From Anolis sagrei (Eukaryota; Chordata; Lepidosauria; Squamata; Anolidae): a stretch of 64,000 bases of DNA. Below the pieces are notes generated by a model that was not told the origin of the DNA, did not search any database, and was given only the letters and a program-made list of their open reading frames with translations. Location: positions 134,313,252-134,377,251 of the forward strand of contig NC_090026.1 of the NCBI RefSeq assembly GCF_037176765.1, given 5' to 3'. A program made the position numbers and the translations under genes. Positions 53,230-63,308 of this stretch are shown here, piece by piece; position 1 is the first letter of the stretch, and every line of letters starts with the position of its first letter.

Positions 53230-53955
53230 TGTGTTTTTTACGTGTGAAAAAGATTTTGGAGTCCTCGTGGACAACAAGTTAAACATGAGCCAGGAATGTG
53301 ATGTGGCGGCAAAAAAAGCCAATGGGATTTTGGCCTGATTCAAGAGGAGCCTAGTGTCTAGATCCAGGGAAGTCATGCCCCCCATGCTCTATTCCGCCTT
53401 GGTTAGACCACTTTACCTGGAATATTGTGTCCAATTCTGGGCACCACAATTCAAGAGAGATATTGACTCTAAGCTGGAATGTATCCAGAGGAAGAGGGCG
53501 ACTCAAATGATCCAGGGTCTGGAGAACAAGCCCTATGAGGAGCGGCTTAAGGAGCTGGGCATGTTTAGTCCGAAGAAGAGAAGGCTGAGAGGAGATATGA
53601 TAGCTATGTATAAATATGTGAGAGGAAGCCACAGGGAGGAGGAGGAGGGAGCAAGCTTCCTTTCTGCTTCCTTGGAGACTAGGACGCAATGGAACAATGG
53701 CTTCAAACTACAAGAGAGGAGATTCCATCTGAACATTAGGAAGAACTTCCTGACTGTGAGAGCCGTTCAGCAGTGGAACTCTCTGCCCCGGAGTGTGGTG
53801 GAAGCTCCTTCTTTGGAAGCTTTCAAACAGAGGCTGGATGGCCATCTGTCAGGGGTGATTTGAATGCAATATTCCTGCTTCTTGGCAGAATGGGGTTGGA
53901 CTGGATGATGGCCCAGGAGGTCTCTTCCAACTCTTTGAATCTATGATTCTATGAA
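53230..53955 (+). mobile_element. CR1 LINE, 5'-truncated
   Basis: CEKDFGVLVDNKLNMSQECDVAAKKANGILA, then [134 protein letters not shown]. The 3' end is AATCTATGATTCTATG. Inserted in the minus-strand non-LTR element, between its GGTFIE and NVDHF codons. A stop near 53,337 breaks the frame. Confidence 0.9.
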
Positions 53956-54715
53956 TGTTCCACCATTAAGCTGTATTTCTGGAATTGGGGAGGGGACGGC
54001 TGGTGACTGCTGGAACAGCACTTTGGTTTTCTCGATGTTCAATGACAGGCTGAACTTCTCGTATGCTTCTGCAAAGGTGTTTAGAGTGGCTTGTAGATCT
54101 TCTTCTGAATGCGCACAGATGACATTGTCATCAGCATACTGGAGTTCTATAACAAATGTTGTTGTAACTTTGGTTTTGGCTTTCAGTCTGCTGAGGTTGA
54201 ATAGCTTGCCATCTGTCTGTCCGAGAGATGATTTCCACTCCGGTGGGAAGCTTCCCGTCAACAAGGTGAAGTATCACAGCGATGAAGATGGAGAATAGAG
54301 TTGGGGCAATAACACATCATCCCTGTTTGACACCCGATTCCACCTTAAATGGGTCACTTTGGGAGCCACTGCTGTCCAAGACTGTTGCCATCATGTCATC
54401 ATGGCGGAGCCGCAGGATGTTCACAAATTTGCTTGGGCACCCGATTTTGTGGAGGATGGTCCAGAGAGTGCCTGTTGTTCCGTCTTCCTATATCCATTAC
54501 ACTGCCTCTCCAAATGCCTGCTCGAACAACCGAAATGCCAATAGGCAGGTGCGTGTGATGGTTTTTCTGCAGGTGCAATCTCATAGACTTAGCATGGGTG
54601 AAGTCGATAATGAACTTTAGGAGGGTCTCCCCAGTAAGAGAGACCCCTAGGACCGCACCAAAGAGGGTCCATGACCTTGGCGAGCCGTCAGGGAAGCCTG
54701 ATTCCAGCAATTTTA

Positions 54716-56811
54716 TTCATATTAATAATTGAAATGAGACTCTTGCCAAGGCGAAGAAGAAGAGACACCGAGGCTTAGTGAGCGATTCAGCTGAAGCGGA
54801 TGCCATTGCAGTGATCATTCACATGCAAGCATACCACTACATTGATCAGAGGCATGTTGTTCATTCGTTCAGTCGTCTCCGACTCTTCGTGACCTCACGG
54901 ACCAGCCCACGCCAGAGCTCCCTGTCGGCCATCCCCACCCCCAGCTCCTTCAAGGTCAGTCCAGTCACTTCAAGGATGCCATCCATCCATCTTGCCCTTG
55001 GTCGGCCCCTCTTCCTTTTGCCTTCCACTTTCCCAATGAGCATCATTCCCTTCTCTAGGCTTGGCTGTCTCCTCATGATGTGGCCAAAGGACTTCAGCTT
55101 TGTCTCTCGTCTCCTTCCCTCCAATGAGCTTTAGTCGGGCTTTCTTTCCTGGAGGATGGACTAGTTGGATCTTCTCGCAGTCCAAGGCACTCTCAGCACT
55201 TTCCTCCAACACCACAGCTCAAAAGCATCGATCTTCCTTGGCTCGGCCTTCCCGAAGGTCCAGTTTTCACATCCGTAGGTGACTTACTACAGGGAAGACC
55301 ATGGCTTGGACTAGGCAATGGATCTTGGTTGCCAGTCTGATGTCTCTACTCTTCACTCTTTGATCGAGATTGGACATTGCTCTCCTCCCAAGAAGTAAGC
55401 GTCTCCTGATTTCCTGGCCACAGTCTGCGTCTGCAGTAATCTTTGCACCTAGAAATACAAAGTCTGTCACGGCCTCCACGGTTTCTCCCTCTATTTCCCA
55501 GTTGTCAATCATTCTTCTTGCCATAATCTTGGTTTTTTTGACGTTTAGCTGCAACCCGGCTTTTGCGCTTTCTTCTTCCACCTTGATTAGAAGGCTCCTC
55601 AGCTCCTCCTCGCTTTCGGCCATCAGAGTGGTGTCATCTGCATATCTGAGGTTGTTAATGTTTCTTCCAGCCATTTCCACCCCAGCTTTGCATTCCTCAA
55701 GCCCCGCACATCGCATGATGTGTTCTGCATACAAGTTAAAAAGGTTGGGTGAGAGGATGCAGCCTTGCCGGACACCTTTCCCAATCTGGAACCCGTCTCC
55801 TGTTCCGTGGTCAGTTCTGACTGTGGCTCCTTGGTCCTTGTACAGATTCCTCAGGAGAGAGGGAAGGGGGCTTGGGATGCCCATCCCACCAAGAACTTGC
55901 CACAATTTATGATGATCCACACAGTCAAAGGCTTTAGAATAGTCAATGAAGCAGAAGTAGATGTTTTTCTGAAACTCCCTGCCTTTCTCCATTCTCCAGC
56001 ATCCGGATATTGGCAATCTGGTCTCTGGTTCCTCTGCCTTTTCTAAACCCAGTTTGAACATCTGGCCACTCTCGCTCCGTGTCTTGCTGGAGTCTTCTTC
56101 CTTGCAGGATCTTGAGCATTCCCTTCCTGGCATGATGAGAAATAAGGGCCACTGTGCGGAAGTTGGAGCAGTCTTTCTCATTTCGCATTTCCCATAAGTT
56201 GATTTTTTCCAGTCTGATGGCCATTCTTGTGTTTTCCATATTTGCTGGCAAACGGCATGCATCACCTTGACAGCATCATCTTTCAAGATTTTAAACAGTT
56301 CAGCTGGGAGGCATATTTATAGCAAAACACAGGTTTGAAAGTTTCACAACTCCCTCCCTCTTGGGCTCCTTAGCCAATCAGGGGGAGGGAGGCGGGACGG
56401 AGGAGGGACAGAGAGGAGGATGACCTCCCACTGTCCTGGATTTCCTGTGCCGGAGGGATCAGCCAGCCAAGGAAACTAGTTTGTTTTGTTCTTGTGATGG
56501 ATCAGTGATTAGGGATCATCATTTGATTCAGGTTTTCCCCTTCCAGGATCAGATCAGGTGTGTTTTTTGATGGGTTCCTGGATGAAACAAACAGAGCTGG
56601 GCAAGAAGACCCCTGGGGCCAGTCTCGCCCTTTTGTGATTGAATTAAAATGCACCTAGAGAAATTCCCTGTTTACCAGACCATCTCGGAAAATAAACAAA
56701 GAATTTCCAGTTGCTCTTGTCCATGCAAATGTCTGTGATAAGGCTGGTTTCGAGGGGGACAGCAGCCCCTCTGGTCGCTTTTCTGGGGCAAGGAGTGAAG
56801 CAGAAGGGCCA
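54716..56811 (-). mobile_element. LTR-type fossil, split by Bov-B
   Basis: Two pieces, 54,716-54,855 and 56,308-56,811, around a nested Bov-B. On the minus strand a CTATAAATATG box (near 56,315) and an AATAAA near 54,712 give LTR order. The left piece is related to 45,430-45,500. No coding region. Broken; older than the Bov-B in it. Confidence 0.4.
54856..56307 (-). mobile_element. Bov-B (RTE clade) LINE, 5'-truncated
   Basis: Same retained length as the copy at 42,667, but with several frame breaks. It has KDDAVKVMHAVCQQIWKTQEWPSDWKKS, motif A CFIDYSKAFDCVDHHKLW, motif B GKGVRQGCILSPNLFNLY, motif C LRYADDTTLMAES and KRKRGRPRARWMDGILE. Target duplication GAGGCAT at 54,849-54,855 and 56,308-56,314. 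It lies in an LTR-type fossil. Confidence 0.9.
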
Positions 56812-58060
56812 ATAATAGAATCATAGAATCATAGAATCCTAGAATCCAAGAGTTGGAAGAGACCCCCTCCTGGGCCATCATCCAGTCTAACCCCATTCTG
56901 CCAAGAAGCAGGAATATTGCATTCAAATCACCCCTGACAGATGGCCATCCAGCCTCTGTTTAAAAGCTTCCAAAGAAGGAGCCTCCACCACACTCCCTCC
57001 TGGGCAGAGAGTTCCACTGCTGAACGGCTCTCACAGTCAGGAAGTTCTTCCTAATGTTCAGATGGAATCTCCTCTCTTGTAGTTTGAAGCCATTCTTCCA
57101 TTGCGTCCTAGTCTCCAAGGAAGCAGAAAGGAAGCTTGCTCCCTCCTCCCTGTGGCTTCCTCTCACATATTTATCCATGGCCCTCATCATATCTCCTCTC
57201 AGCCTTCTCTTCTTCAGGCTAAACATGCCCAGTTCCCTAAGCCGCTCCTCATAGGGCTTGTTCTCCAGACCCTTGATCATTTTAGTCGCCCTCCTCTGGA
57301 CACATTCCAGCTTAGAGTCAATATCTCTCTTGAATTGTGGTGCCCAGAATTGGACACAATATTCCAGGTGTGGTCTAACCAAAGCAGAATAGAGCATGGG
57401 GAGCATTACTTCCTTAGATCTAGACACTATGCTCCTCTTGATGCCTGAGGCCAAAATCCCATTGGCTTTTTTTGCCGCCACATCACATTCCTGGCTCATG
57501 TTCAACTTCCTCCCCACGAGGACTCCAAGATCTTTTTCACACGCACTGCTCTCGAGCCAGGCATCGTCCCCCATTCTATATCTTTGCATTTCGTTTTTTC
57601 TGCCAAAGTGGAGTATCTTGCATTTGTCACTGTTGAACTTCATTGTGTTAGTTTTGGCCATTCATCTCTCTAATCTGTCAAGATCGTTTTGAATTCTGCT
57701 CCTGTCCTCTGGACTATTGGCTCTCCCTCCCAATTTGGTGTCATCTGCAAACGTGATGATCCTGCCTTCTAGCCCTTCATCTAAGTCATTAATAAAGATG
57801 TTGAACAGGACCGGGACCAGGACGGAACCCTGCTTGTGGCCCTCCACTCGTCACTTCTTTCCAGGATGAAGAGGAAGCATTCGTGAGAATCACCCTCTGT
57901 GTTCGTCCACTTAACCAATTCCAGATCCACCTCAGCGTAGTTTTGCCTCGCCCACCTTGGACTAGTTTCCTTGCCAGAAGGTCATGGGGGACCTTGTCAA
58001 AGAAGGCCTTCCTGAAATCCAGGTACGCTACATCCACGGCATCATTCCCCGCATCATAGA
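56812..58060 (-). mobile_element. CR1 LINE, 5'-truncated (1.25 kb)
   Basis: From the right on the minus strand: DVAYLDFRKAFFDKVPHDLLARKL, WLSGRTQRVILTNASSS, a short gap, then VLFNIFINDLDEGLEGRIITFADDTKLGG (motif C FADD), ILHFGRKNEMQRYRMGDDAWLESSACEKDLGVLVGRKLNMSQECD and on to [14 protein letters not shown]-type codons. The 3' end (left) has repeated ATAGAATCATAGAATC, the CR1 terminal repeat. Confidence 0.9.
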
Positions 58061-58559
58061 AAGACGCATATACATTGAAACCATGGGCATTACATCGTAC
58101 AAAGATCCCATCCCTATCCCACCTCCCAAGTATATTTAATAAAAGATTTTGAGTCCAACGTTCCTGAAGAAAGTTCGTGAGAAATACATGTTTCATGAAG
58201 TCCAATGTTTTAAAAGGTCTTTGAGGAAAGTTCATGGGGGAGAGAGTATGTGCTGAAGTCCAAGACACGCAAGCAGAGAGTCCATGATCATTGGAAGGCT
58301 GGCAGGTGAAACCCCAGCTGTGCTGCAACTGAGTCACGCTTTGGTCCTTGGGAAACTACAACTCTCACGAAGGGCAGAAGTCCCAAGATCCAGCCGTTCC
58401 CCAAAAGCCTCGTGGGGTCCTTGTTGTTGCTAGTGCCTGGGCAATGTGACCAAGGCTTAACCCCTACTGTGCAGTCTGGTGCCCTTGCCCTTGGCAGGAC
58501 TACAAGTCACCACCCCTCATTCTGGGGAGGGGGTGCTCGGTTTCATGGGGAGCCCAAAA
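58061..58559. other. Unassigned interval
   Basis: No gene or clear repeat recognised. It has repeated GAAGTCCAA and AAAGTTC words between 58,150 and 58,260, and an AATAAAAG near 58,137, which might belong to an old LTR-type piece. Confidence 0.25.
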
Positions 58560-58768
58560 GGAGCCCCCGGTGGTGCAGTGGGTTCAACCCCCCCCCCCCA
58601 CCGTGCCAGCAGGACGCAGGTTCGAATCCGGGGAGAGGCGGATGAGCTCCCTCTGTCAGCTCCAGCTCCTCACACAAGGATGGTAAAACATCAAAACATC
58701 CGGACAACATCCTTGCAGACGACCAATTCTCTCACAGTTTCTCAAGTCGCTCCTGACACGACAATTTT
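58560..58768 (+). mobile_element. ACA-type tRNA-derived SINE
   Basis: A box GGTGGTGCAGTGGG, B box GGTTCGAATCC, then GATGAGCTCCCTCTGTCAGC, AAAACATCCGGAC, CCTTGCAGACGACCAATTCTCTCAC and the end TCAAGTCGCTCCTGACACGAC. A C run of 11 replaces part of the head. It is followed by a minus-strand piece of the finger-tailed non-LTR element (about 58,775-58,927). Confidence 0.85.
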
Positions 58769-59084
58769 TTTTGTCCAGGTGGAAGGCGGTCCTGGTCGGG
58801 GTTGGCTTGACGCGCCTACTTCCTCTTGGCATGTTCCTCTCTTTCACCCTCCATTTGGGCCTCTTCAAATTCTGCAGCACTGCTAGTCACAGCCGACCTC
58901 CAGCTGGAGCGCTCAAGGGCCAGGGCTGAACGCCGTGGGGATTTAGCTAACCAGTTAACATTCATGAGTAAACCAGGTTGTTTTAAAAAAAAACCCTGGA
59001 AAATTGAACCCCTAACACCCCCCCCCCCCCCACAACCTGGCGACAGGCCTGGTTCTTGTTATGGTTGAACTCCAGCCAAGCCAT

Positions 59085-59886
59085 CCAATACTAATCAAGG
59101 AGGTCAGTTGAAACATTCTCCCCTAGCTCTAGCAGACAAGAGTCCTTTGTCCCACCCTGGTCATAATTCCACAGATATATCAACCCATTTTTCCTACTTC
59201 CAACAGACCTCACTACCTCTGAGGATGCTTGCCATGGATGCAGGTGAAACGTCAGGAGAAAATGCCTCTAGACCATGGCCATATAGCCCGAAAAAACCCT
59301 ACAACAACTCATTATTATATACCTCTCAACAAAAGATTGCCTCAGGCACTGCCCGGCCATCATATGCTAATCAAGGTGGTCAGTTGAAACATTCCCACCT
59401 ACCTCCAACCGACAAGAGTCCTTTGTCCCACCCTGGTCATTATTCCACAGATATATAAACCCACTTTCCTACTTCCAACAGACCTCACTCCCTCTGAGGA
59501 TGCTTGCCATAGATGCAGGCGAAACGTCAGGAGAGAATGCCTCTAGACCATGGCCATATAGCCCCAAAAAACCCTACAACAACTCATTATTATATAACTC
59601 TCAACAAAAGATTGCCTCAGGCACTGCCCGGCCATCAAATGCTAATGAAGGTGGTCAGTTGAAACATTCCCACCTAGCTCCAGCAGACAAGAGTCCTTTG
59701 TCCCACCCTGGACATCATTCCAGAGATATATAAACCCTTTTCCCGAGTTCCAAGAGACCTCACTCCCTCTGAGGATGCTTGCCATAGATGCAGGCGAAAC
59801 GTCAGGAGAGAATGCCTCTAGACCATGGCCATACAGCCCAAAAAAACCTACAACAACCCAGTGATTCCGGCCGTGAAAGCCTTCGA
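59085..59886 (+). mobile_element. Head-to-tail Penelope-like array, 275-bp unit, three units
   Basis: CTGAGGA words start at 59,219, 59,494 and 59,769, exactly 275 bp apart twice. Each unit runs from GGTCAGTTGAAACATTC through AGTCCTTTGTCCCACCCTGG, a TTCCACAGATATAT block and the hammerhead-like motif, to CATGGCCATATAGCCC and AACTCATTATTATA. The last unit ends with the full PLE terminus (GTGAAAGCCTTCGACC). No coding sequence. Confidence 0.85.
59491..59531 (+). ncRNA. Hammerhead-ribozyme-like motifs of the 275-bp array (second unit shown)
   Basis: CCT 59,491, CTGAGGA 59,494, GCTTGC 59,502, loop CATAGAT, GCAGGC 59,515, GAAACGTC 59,521, AGG 59,529. The other two units have it at 59,216-59,256 (with GCAGGT and a one-base loop change) and 59,766-59,806. 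Confidence 0.55.
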
Positions 59887-60296
59887 CCATCTAATCCTGT
59901 GGCCGGCTTCCGGGCCTGAGGGGAAGGAGGAGGAGGAGGAGGAGGAGGACAACCAAGCCTCGGAAGGGGACGCTTCCCCTTTAAACATGCAAATGAGCTC
60001 CCGCCCCGCCCGCCAGTCAGAGTCCCCAGCGGGCGGCCAATCAGGGAGGGAGGGAGAGGGGTGACGTCACGCGGTCCCCGCCCCCTTTGGCAGCGGCCGC
60101 CATTTTGAGAGGAAGAGACGGAGCGGCGGCGAGTGAGGCGAGTGAGGCGAGTAGGTGAGGCGCCATTCTTGGCGGGGTGGAGTGGCCCCTCAGGCCCAGC
60201 CGGGGTTCCTCCTCCTCCTCCTCTTTGGCGGCCAAGGGCTCGCTCTGCCCGGAGGGCCAAAGAGGAGGAGGAGGAGGAACCCCGGCTGGGCCTGAG

Positions 60297-60329
<33 letters not shown>

Positions 60330-60340
60330 AATCAGGCTAA
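59887..60340 (+). promoter_or_regulatory. CpG island C with promoter motifs and candidate first exon
   Basis: Contains an octamer ATGCAAAT (59,987-59,994), CCAAT (60,037-60,041), CRE TGACGTCA (60,062-60,069), GC boxes near 60,077 and a YY1-type GCCGCCATTTTG (60,096-60,107). A donor-like AG/GTGAGG follows at 60,153-60,160. This is the usual order of a TATA-less vertebrate promoter and first exon on the plus strand, but the downstream DNA in the window is repeats, so the gene is unknown. A 42-bp perfect inverted repeat lies at 60,188-60,297 and a GA run at 60,297-60,320. Confidence 0.5.
60188..60297. repeat. Perfect inverted repeat, 42-bp arms, 26-bp loop
   Basis: Left arm 60,188-60,229 (CCTCAGGCCCAGCCGGGG, TTCC, CTC repeats, TTTGGC) and its exact complement at 60,256-60,297. 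It is GC-rich and within a CpG island. Confidence 0.95.
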
Positions 60341-61605
60341 ACATGCCCAGCAGCTCCTTAAGCCGCTCCTCATAGGGCTTGTTCTCCAGACCCTGGATCC
60401 TTTGAGTCTTCCTCTCTCTCACCCCCCTCTCCCTCCACTTAGGCAGGAACAACGAAATGCAAAGAGACAGAATGGGGGGCGAGCGAGGAGGCCTGGCTCG
60501 AGAGAGAGCAGGACAATGTGGGGAAAAGACCTTGGAGTCTTCGTGGGGAGGAAGGGGAACATGAGCCAGGAATGTGATGTGGCGGCAAAAAAAGCCAATG
60601 GGATTTTGGCCTCAGGCATCAAGAGGAGGAGCATAGTGCCTAGATCTAAGGAAGTCATGCTCCCCATGTTCTATTCCGCCTTGGTTGGACCACTTTACCT
60701 GGAATATTGTGTCCAATTCTGGGCACCACAATTCAAGAGAGATATTGACTCTAAGCTGGAATGTGTCCAGAGGAAGGGGGCGACTAAAATGACCAAGGGT
60801 CTGGAGAACAAGCCCTATGAGGAGCGGCTTAAGGAGCCGGGCATGTTTAGCCTGGAGAAGAATCATAGAATCAAAGAGTTGGAAGAGACCTCGTGGACCA
60901 TCATCCAGTCCACCCCCATTCTGCCAAGAAGCAGGAATATTGCATTCAAATCACCCCTGACAGATGGCCATCCAGCCTCTGCTTAAAAGCTTCCAAAGAA
61001 GGAGCCTCCACCACACTCCCTCCGGGGCAGAGAGTTCCACTGCTGAACGGCTCTCACAGTCAGGAAGTTCTTCCTCATGTTCATATGGAATCTCCTCTCT
61101 TGTAGTTTGAAGCCATTGTTCCATTGTGTCCTAGTCTCCCGGGAAGCAGAAAGGAAGCTCCCTCCCTCCTCCTCCCTGTGGCTTCCTCTCACATATTTAT
61201 ACATGGCTATCATCATATCTCCTCTCAGCCTTCTCTTCGGGCTAAACATGCCCTGCAGCTCCTTAAGCCACTCCTCATAGGGCTTGTTCTCCAGACCCTT
61301 GGTCATTTTAGTCGCCCTCTTTCTCTGGACACAGTATTCCAGCTTAGAGTCAATATCTCTCTTGAATTGTGGTGCCCAGAATTGGACACAATGTGATTCC
61401 AGGTAAAGTGGTCTAACCAAAGCGGAATAGAGCCAGGGGAGCAGGACTTCCTCCCTAGACCTAGGCACTCGGCTCCTCCTCCTCTTGATGCCTGAGGCCA
61501 GCATCCCATTGGCTTTGTTTGCCGCCACATCATCCCATTCCTGGCCCATGTCCCCCTTCTTCCTCCCCACGAGGAGGAGGACTCCAAGGTCTTTTCCCCA
61601 CATTG
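60340..61605. mobile_element. CR1 fragments in inverted arrangement
   Basis: A short minus piece (60,333-60,415) is followed by a plus-strand CR1 piece (60,520-60,862: KDLGVFVGRKGNMSQECDVAAKKANGILASGIKRRSIVPRSKEVMLPMFYSALVGPLYLEYCVQFWAPQ) joined directly to the 3' end of a minus-strand CR1 (60,863-61,605). The two large pieces share about 360 bp and so form an inverted repeat. The subfamily has extra GAG/CTC triplets relative to the other CR1 copies. Confidence 0.8.
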
Positions 61606-61987
61606 TCCTCCTCTTTGTTTTTCCTGCCTACCGCTTTAGGACTGCTTGTATGTCTCTGTCAACGCCCCACCTCCTGTCTCTTCTTCATGCCTATTTGTCA
61701 AACTTTAATGACATTTGGCCCAGCCGTAGATTTTAAATGTGCACTGTATTCTGTTTAATGTTTATGCTTTTTGTGTTATGAGCTTTGTATTGTATTTGTT
61801 ATTGCTCGTATTGCTCGTATTGCTCAGTTTCATAGTGTCTTGATGTATTGTTTATTGCTTGTGGTTTAATATTGCTTTAACCGTTTTTAATTTGCTTTAG
61901 GTGTTGTATTGTTGTGTTGTGTTTTCAGGCCTTGGCCTGTGTAAGCCACATTGAGTCCTTCAGGAGATGCTAGCGGGGTACAAATAA

Positions 61988-62028
<41 letters not shown>

Positions 62029-62035
62029 TTTTACT
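61606..62035 (+). mobile_element. L2-type LINE 3' UTR (TAA-tailed)
   Basis: TTAATTTGCTTTAGGTGTTGTATTG, CCTTGGCCTGTGTAAGCCACATTGAGTCCTTCAGGAGATGC, GCGGGGTACAAATAAAG, then a TAA repeat. Confidence 0.7.
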
Positions 62036-62050
62036 GACACAAAACACTAA

Positions 62051-62108
<58 letters not shown>

Positions 62109-62340
62109 GCTTTATTTATATCTCATCACCATCTCCCAAAAGGACTTGGGGGCAGAATATTATTATTATTATTATTATTATTATTTAGGCATTGTTGTAT
62201 TGTGTATTGAGGCCTTGGCCTTTGTAAGTCACATCGAGTCCTTCGGGAGATGCTAGCTGGGGACAAATAAATTTAATAATAATAATAATAATAATAATAG
62301 TATTGTGAGCTTGGCCTCATGTAAGCCGCGCCGAGTCCCC
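62036..62340. repeat. TAA/TTA microsatellites with LINE tail fragments
   Basis: TAA repeats at 62,052-62,107 and 62,275-62,298 and an ATT repeat at 62,157-62,184 separate three L2-type tail fragments: a minus-strand one at 62,108-62,150 (ATCACCATCTCCCAAAAGGACTTGG) and plus-strand ones at 62,186-62,275 and 62,300-62,351. Confidence 0.75.
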
Positions 62341-62351
62341 TGGGGAGATGG

Positions 62352-62689
62352 TAAAAAAGGTAAAGGTAGTCCCCTGACATTAAGTCCAGTCATGTCTGAC
62401 TCTGGGACTCTGGTGCTCATCTCCATTTCTAAGCTGAAGAGCCAGCGTTGTCCGTAGACACCTCCAAGGTCATGTGGCCACTGGCATGACTGCATGGAGC
62501 GCCGTTACCTTCCCGCCAGAGCAGTACCTATTGATCTACTCACATTTGTATGTTTTCGAACTGCTAGGTTGGCAGAAGCTAGGGCTGACAGCAGAAGCTC
62601 ACGCCGCTCCCCGGAATCGAACCTGCGACCTTTCGATCAACAAGCTCAGCAGCTCAGTGCTTTAACCCACTGCGCCACCGGGGGCTCCT
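62352..62689 (-). mobile_element. Sauria SINE
   Basis: On the minus strand: tRNA-like head with A box TGGCGCAGTGGG and B box GGTTCGATTCC, body CTTCTGCCAACCTAGCAGTTCGAAAACATACAAATGTGAG and GGTAACGGCGCTCCATGCAGTCATGCC, tail ACCTTTACCTTTTTTACC. Target duplication TGGGGAGATGG at 62,341-62,351 and 62,690-62,700. It is inserted in an L2-type tail that resumes at 62,690. Sauria SINEs use Bov-B machinery, and Bov-B copies are present in this window. Confidence 0.95.
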
Positions 62690-62714
62690 TGGGGAGATGG
62701 TAGCGGGGTATAAA

Positions 62715-62841
62715 TAAAGTTGTTGTCATTATTATTATCATTATCAATATTATTATTATTGTTATTATTATTATTATTATTATTATAGAGGCCAATATTC
62801 TGGGGGGAAATCCAGGTGAGAAAGCACCCTTGTTTATTATT

Positions 62842-62876
<35 letters not shown>

Positions 62877-63308
62877 ATGATCATGATGCACAGACGCAAG
62901 TGTTCTCGGGGGGAAAAATAAATCCAAAGCCAATAAACACTATTTAAAAATAAAATAAGAAATGTTTGGGACTCTATTGAAGAGAAGGATAAATAGAAAA
63001 AAAGAAGGGATAGATAGATGGAGAGGGAAGGAAGAAGAGAGAAGGGGGAAAGATTAATGACCAGAAGGAAAAAGAAGGAAGGAGGGAAATATGAGTATAA
63101 AGAAGAGATGGAAAAGGGAGAACAAAGGGAGGGAGGAAGAGAGAGAGAAGGAAGGAAGGGACAGATTAAAACAGATTAATGTTGAAAAGACACTGGTTCT
63201 GGTGATTGAGCTTTGCTCTCATTCCTTTTAATGATATTTTGATATTCTACTGTTTTTAATTGTTTAATTAGATTGTTGATTGTTTTGTTCTAATAATAAT
63301 AATAATTA
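62715..63308. other. Microsatellites, purine-rich stretch and LINE UTR-like sequence
   Basis: ATT and GTT/TTG repeats (62,724-62,875), a long purine-rich stretch (62,955-63,165) with GATA and GGAA words, then T-rich 3' UTR-like sequence ending in a TAA repeat at 63,291-63,306. No gene seen. Confidence 0.6.

Larger units (their letters stand above)
52300..54710 (-). mobile_element. Non-LTR element with finger-like C-terminus, split by CR1 and PLE
   Basis: The fullest copy of the family at 8,300-9,125. Read on the minus strand from the right: RT code with motif C ELQYADDNVICAHSEEDLQATLNTFAEAYEKFSLSLNIEKTKVLF (53,941-54,264). After the CR1 at 53,230-53,955 come VDHFRSLGSRLSTKVNIDTEIQHRLSSASAAFFRMKQRVFEDRDIRRETKVHVYRAIVLPTLLYACEMWTVY, LLERFHQRCLWKILPISWEDRQTNVSVLDEAKTTSIEAMILRHQ and the C-terminal region. 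A 94-bp PLE is nested at 52,666-52,759. Clade not certain. Dead copy with frame breaks. Confidence 0.7.

Noticed and set aside
58575-58640. tRNA gene suggested by A and B boxes
   Set aside because: It is the head of an ACA-type SINE: the C run destroys the cloverleaf and the SINE body follows. The same applies to the Sauria SINE head at 62,600-62,689.
62036-62110. Long TAA repeats as centromeric or origin-like satellite
   Set aside because: They are the expanded tails of L2-type LINEs; short and interrupted by LINE 3' ends.
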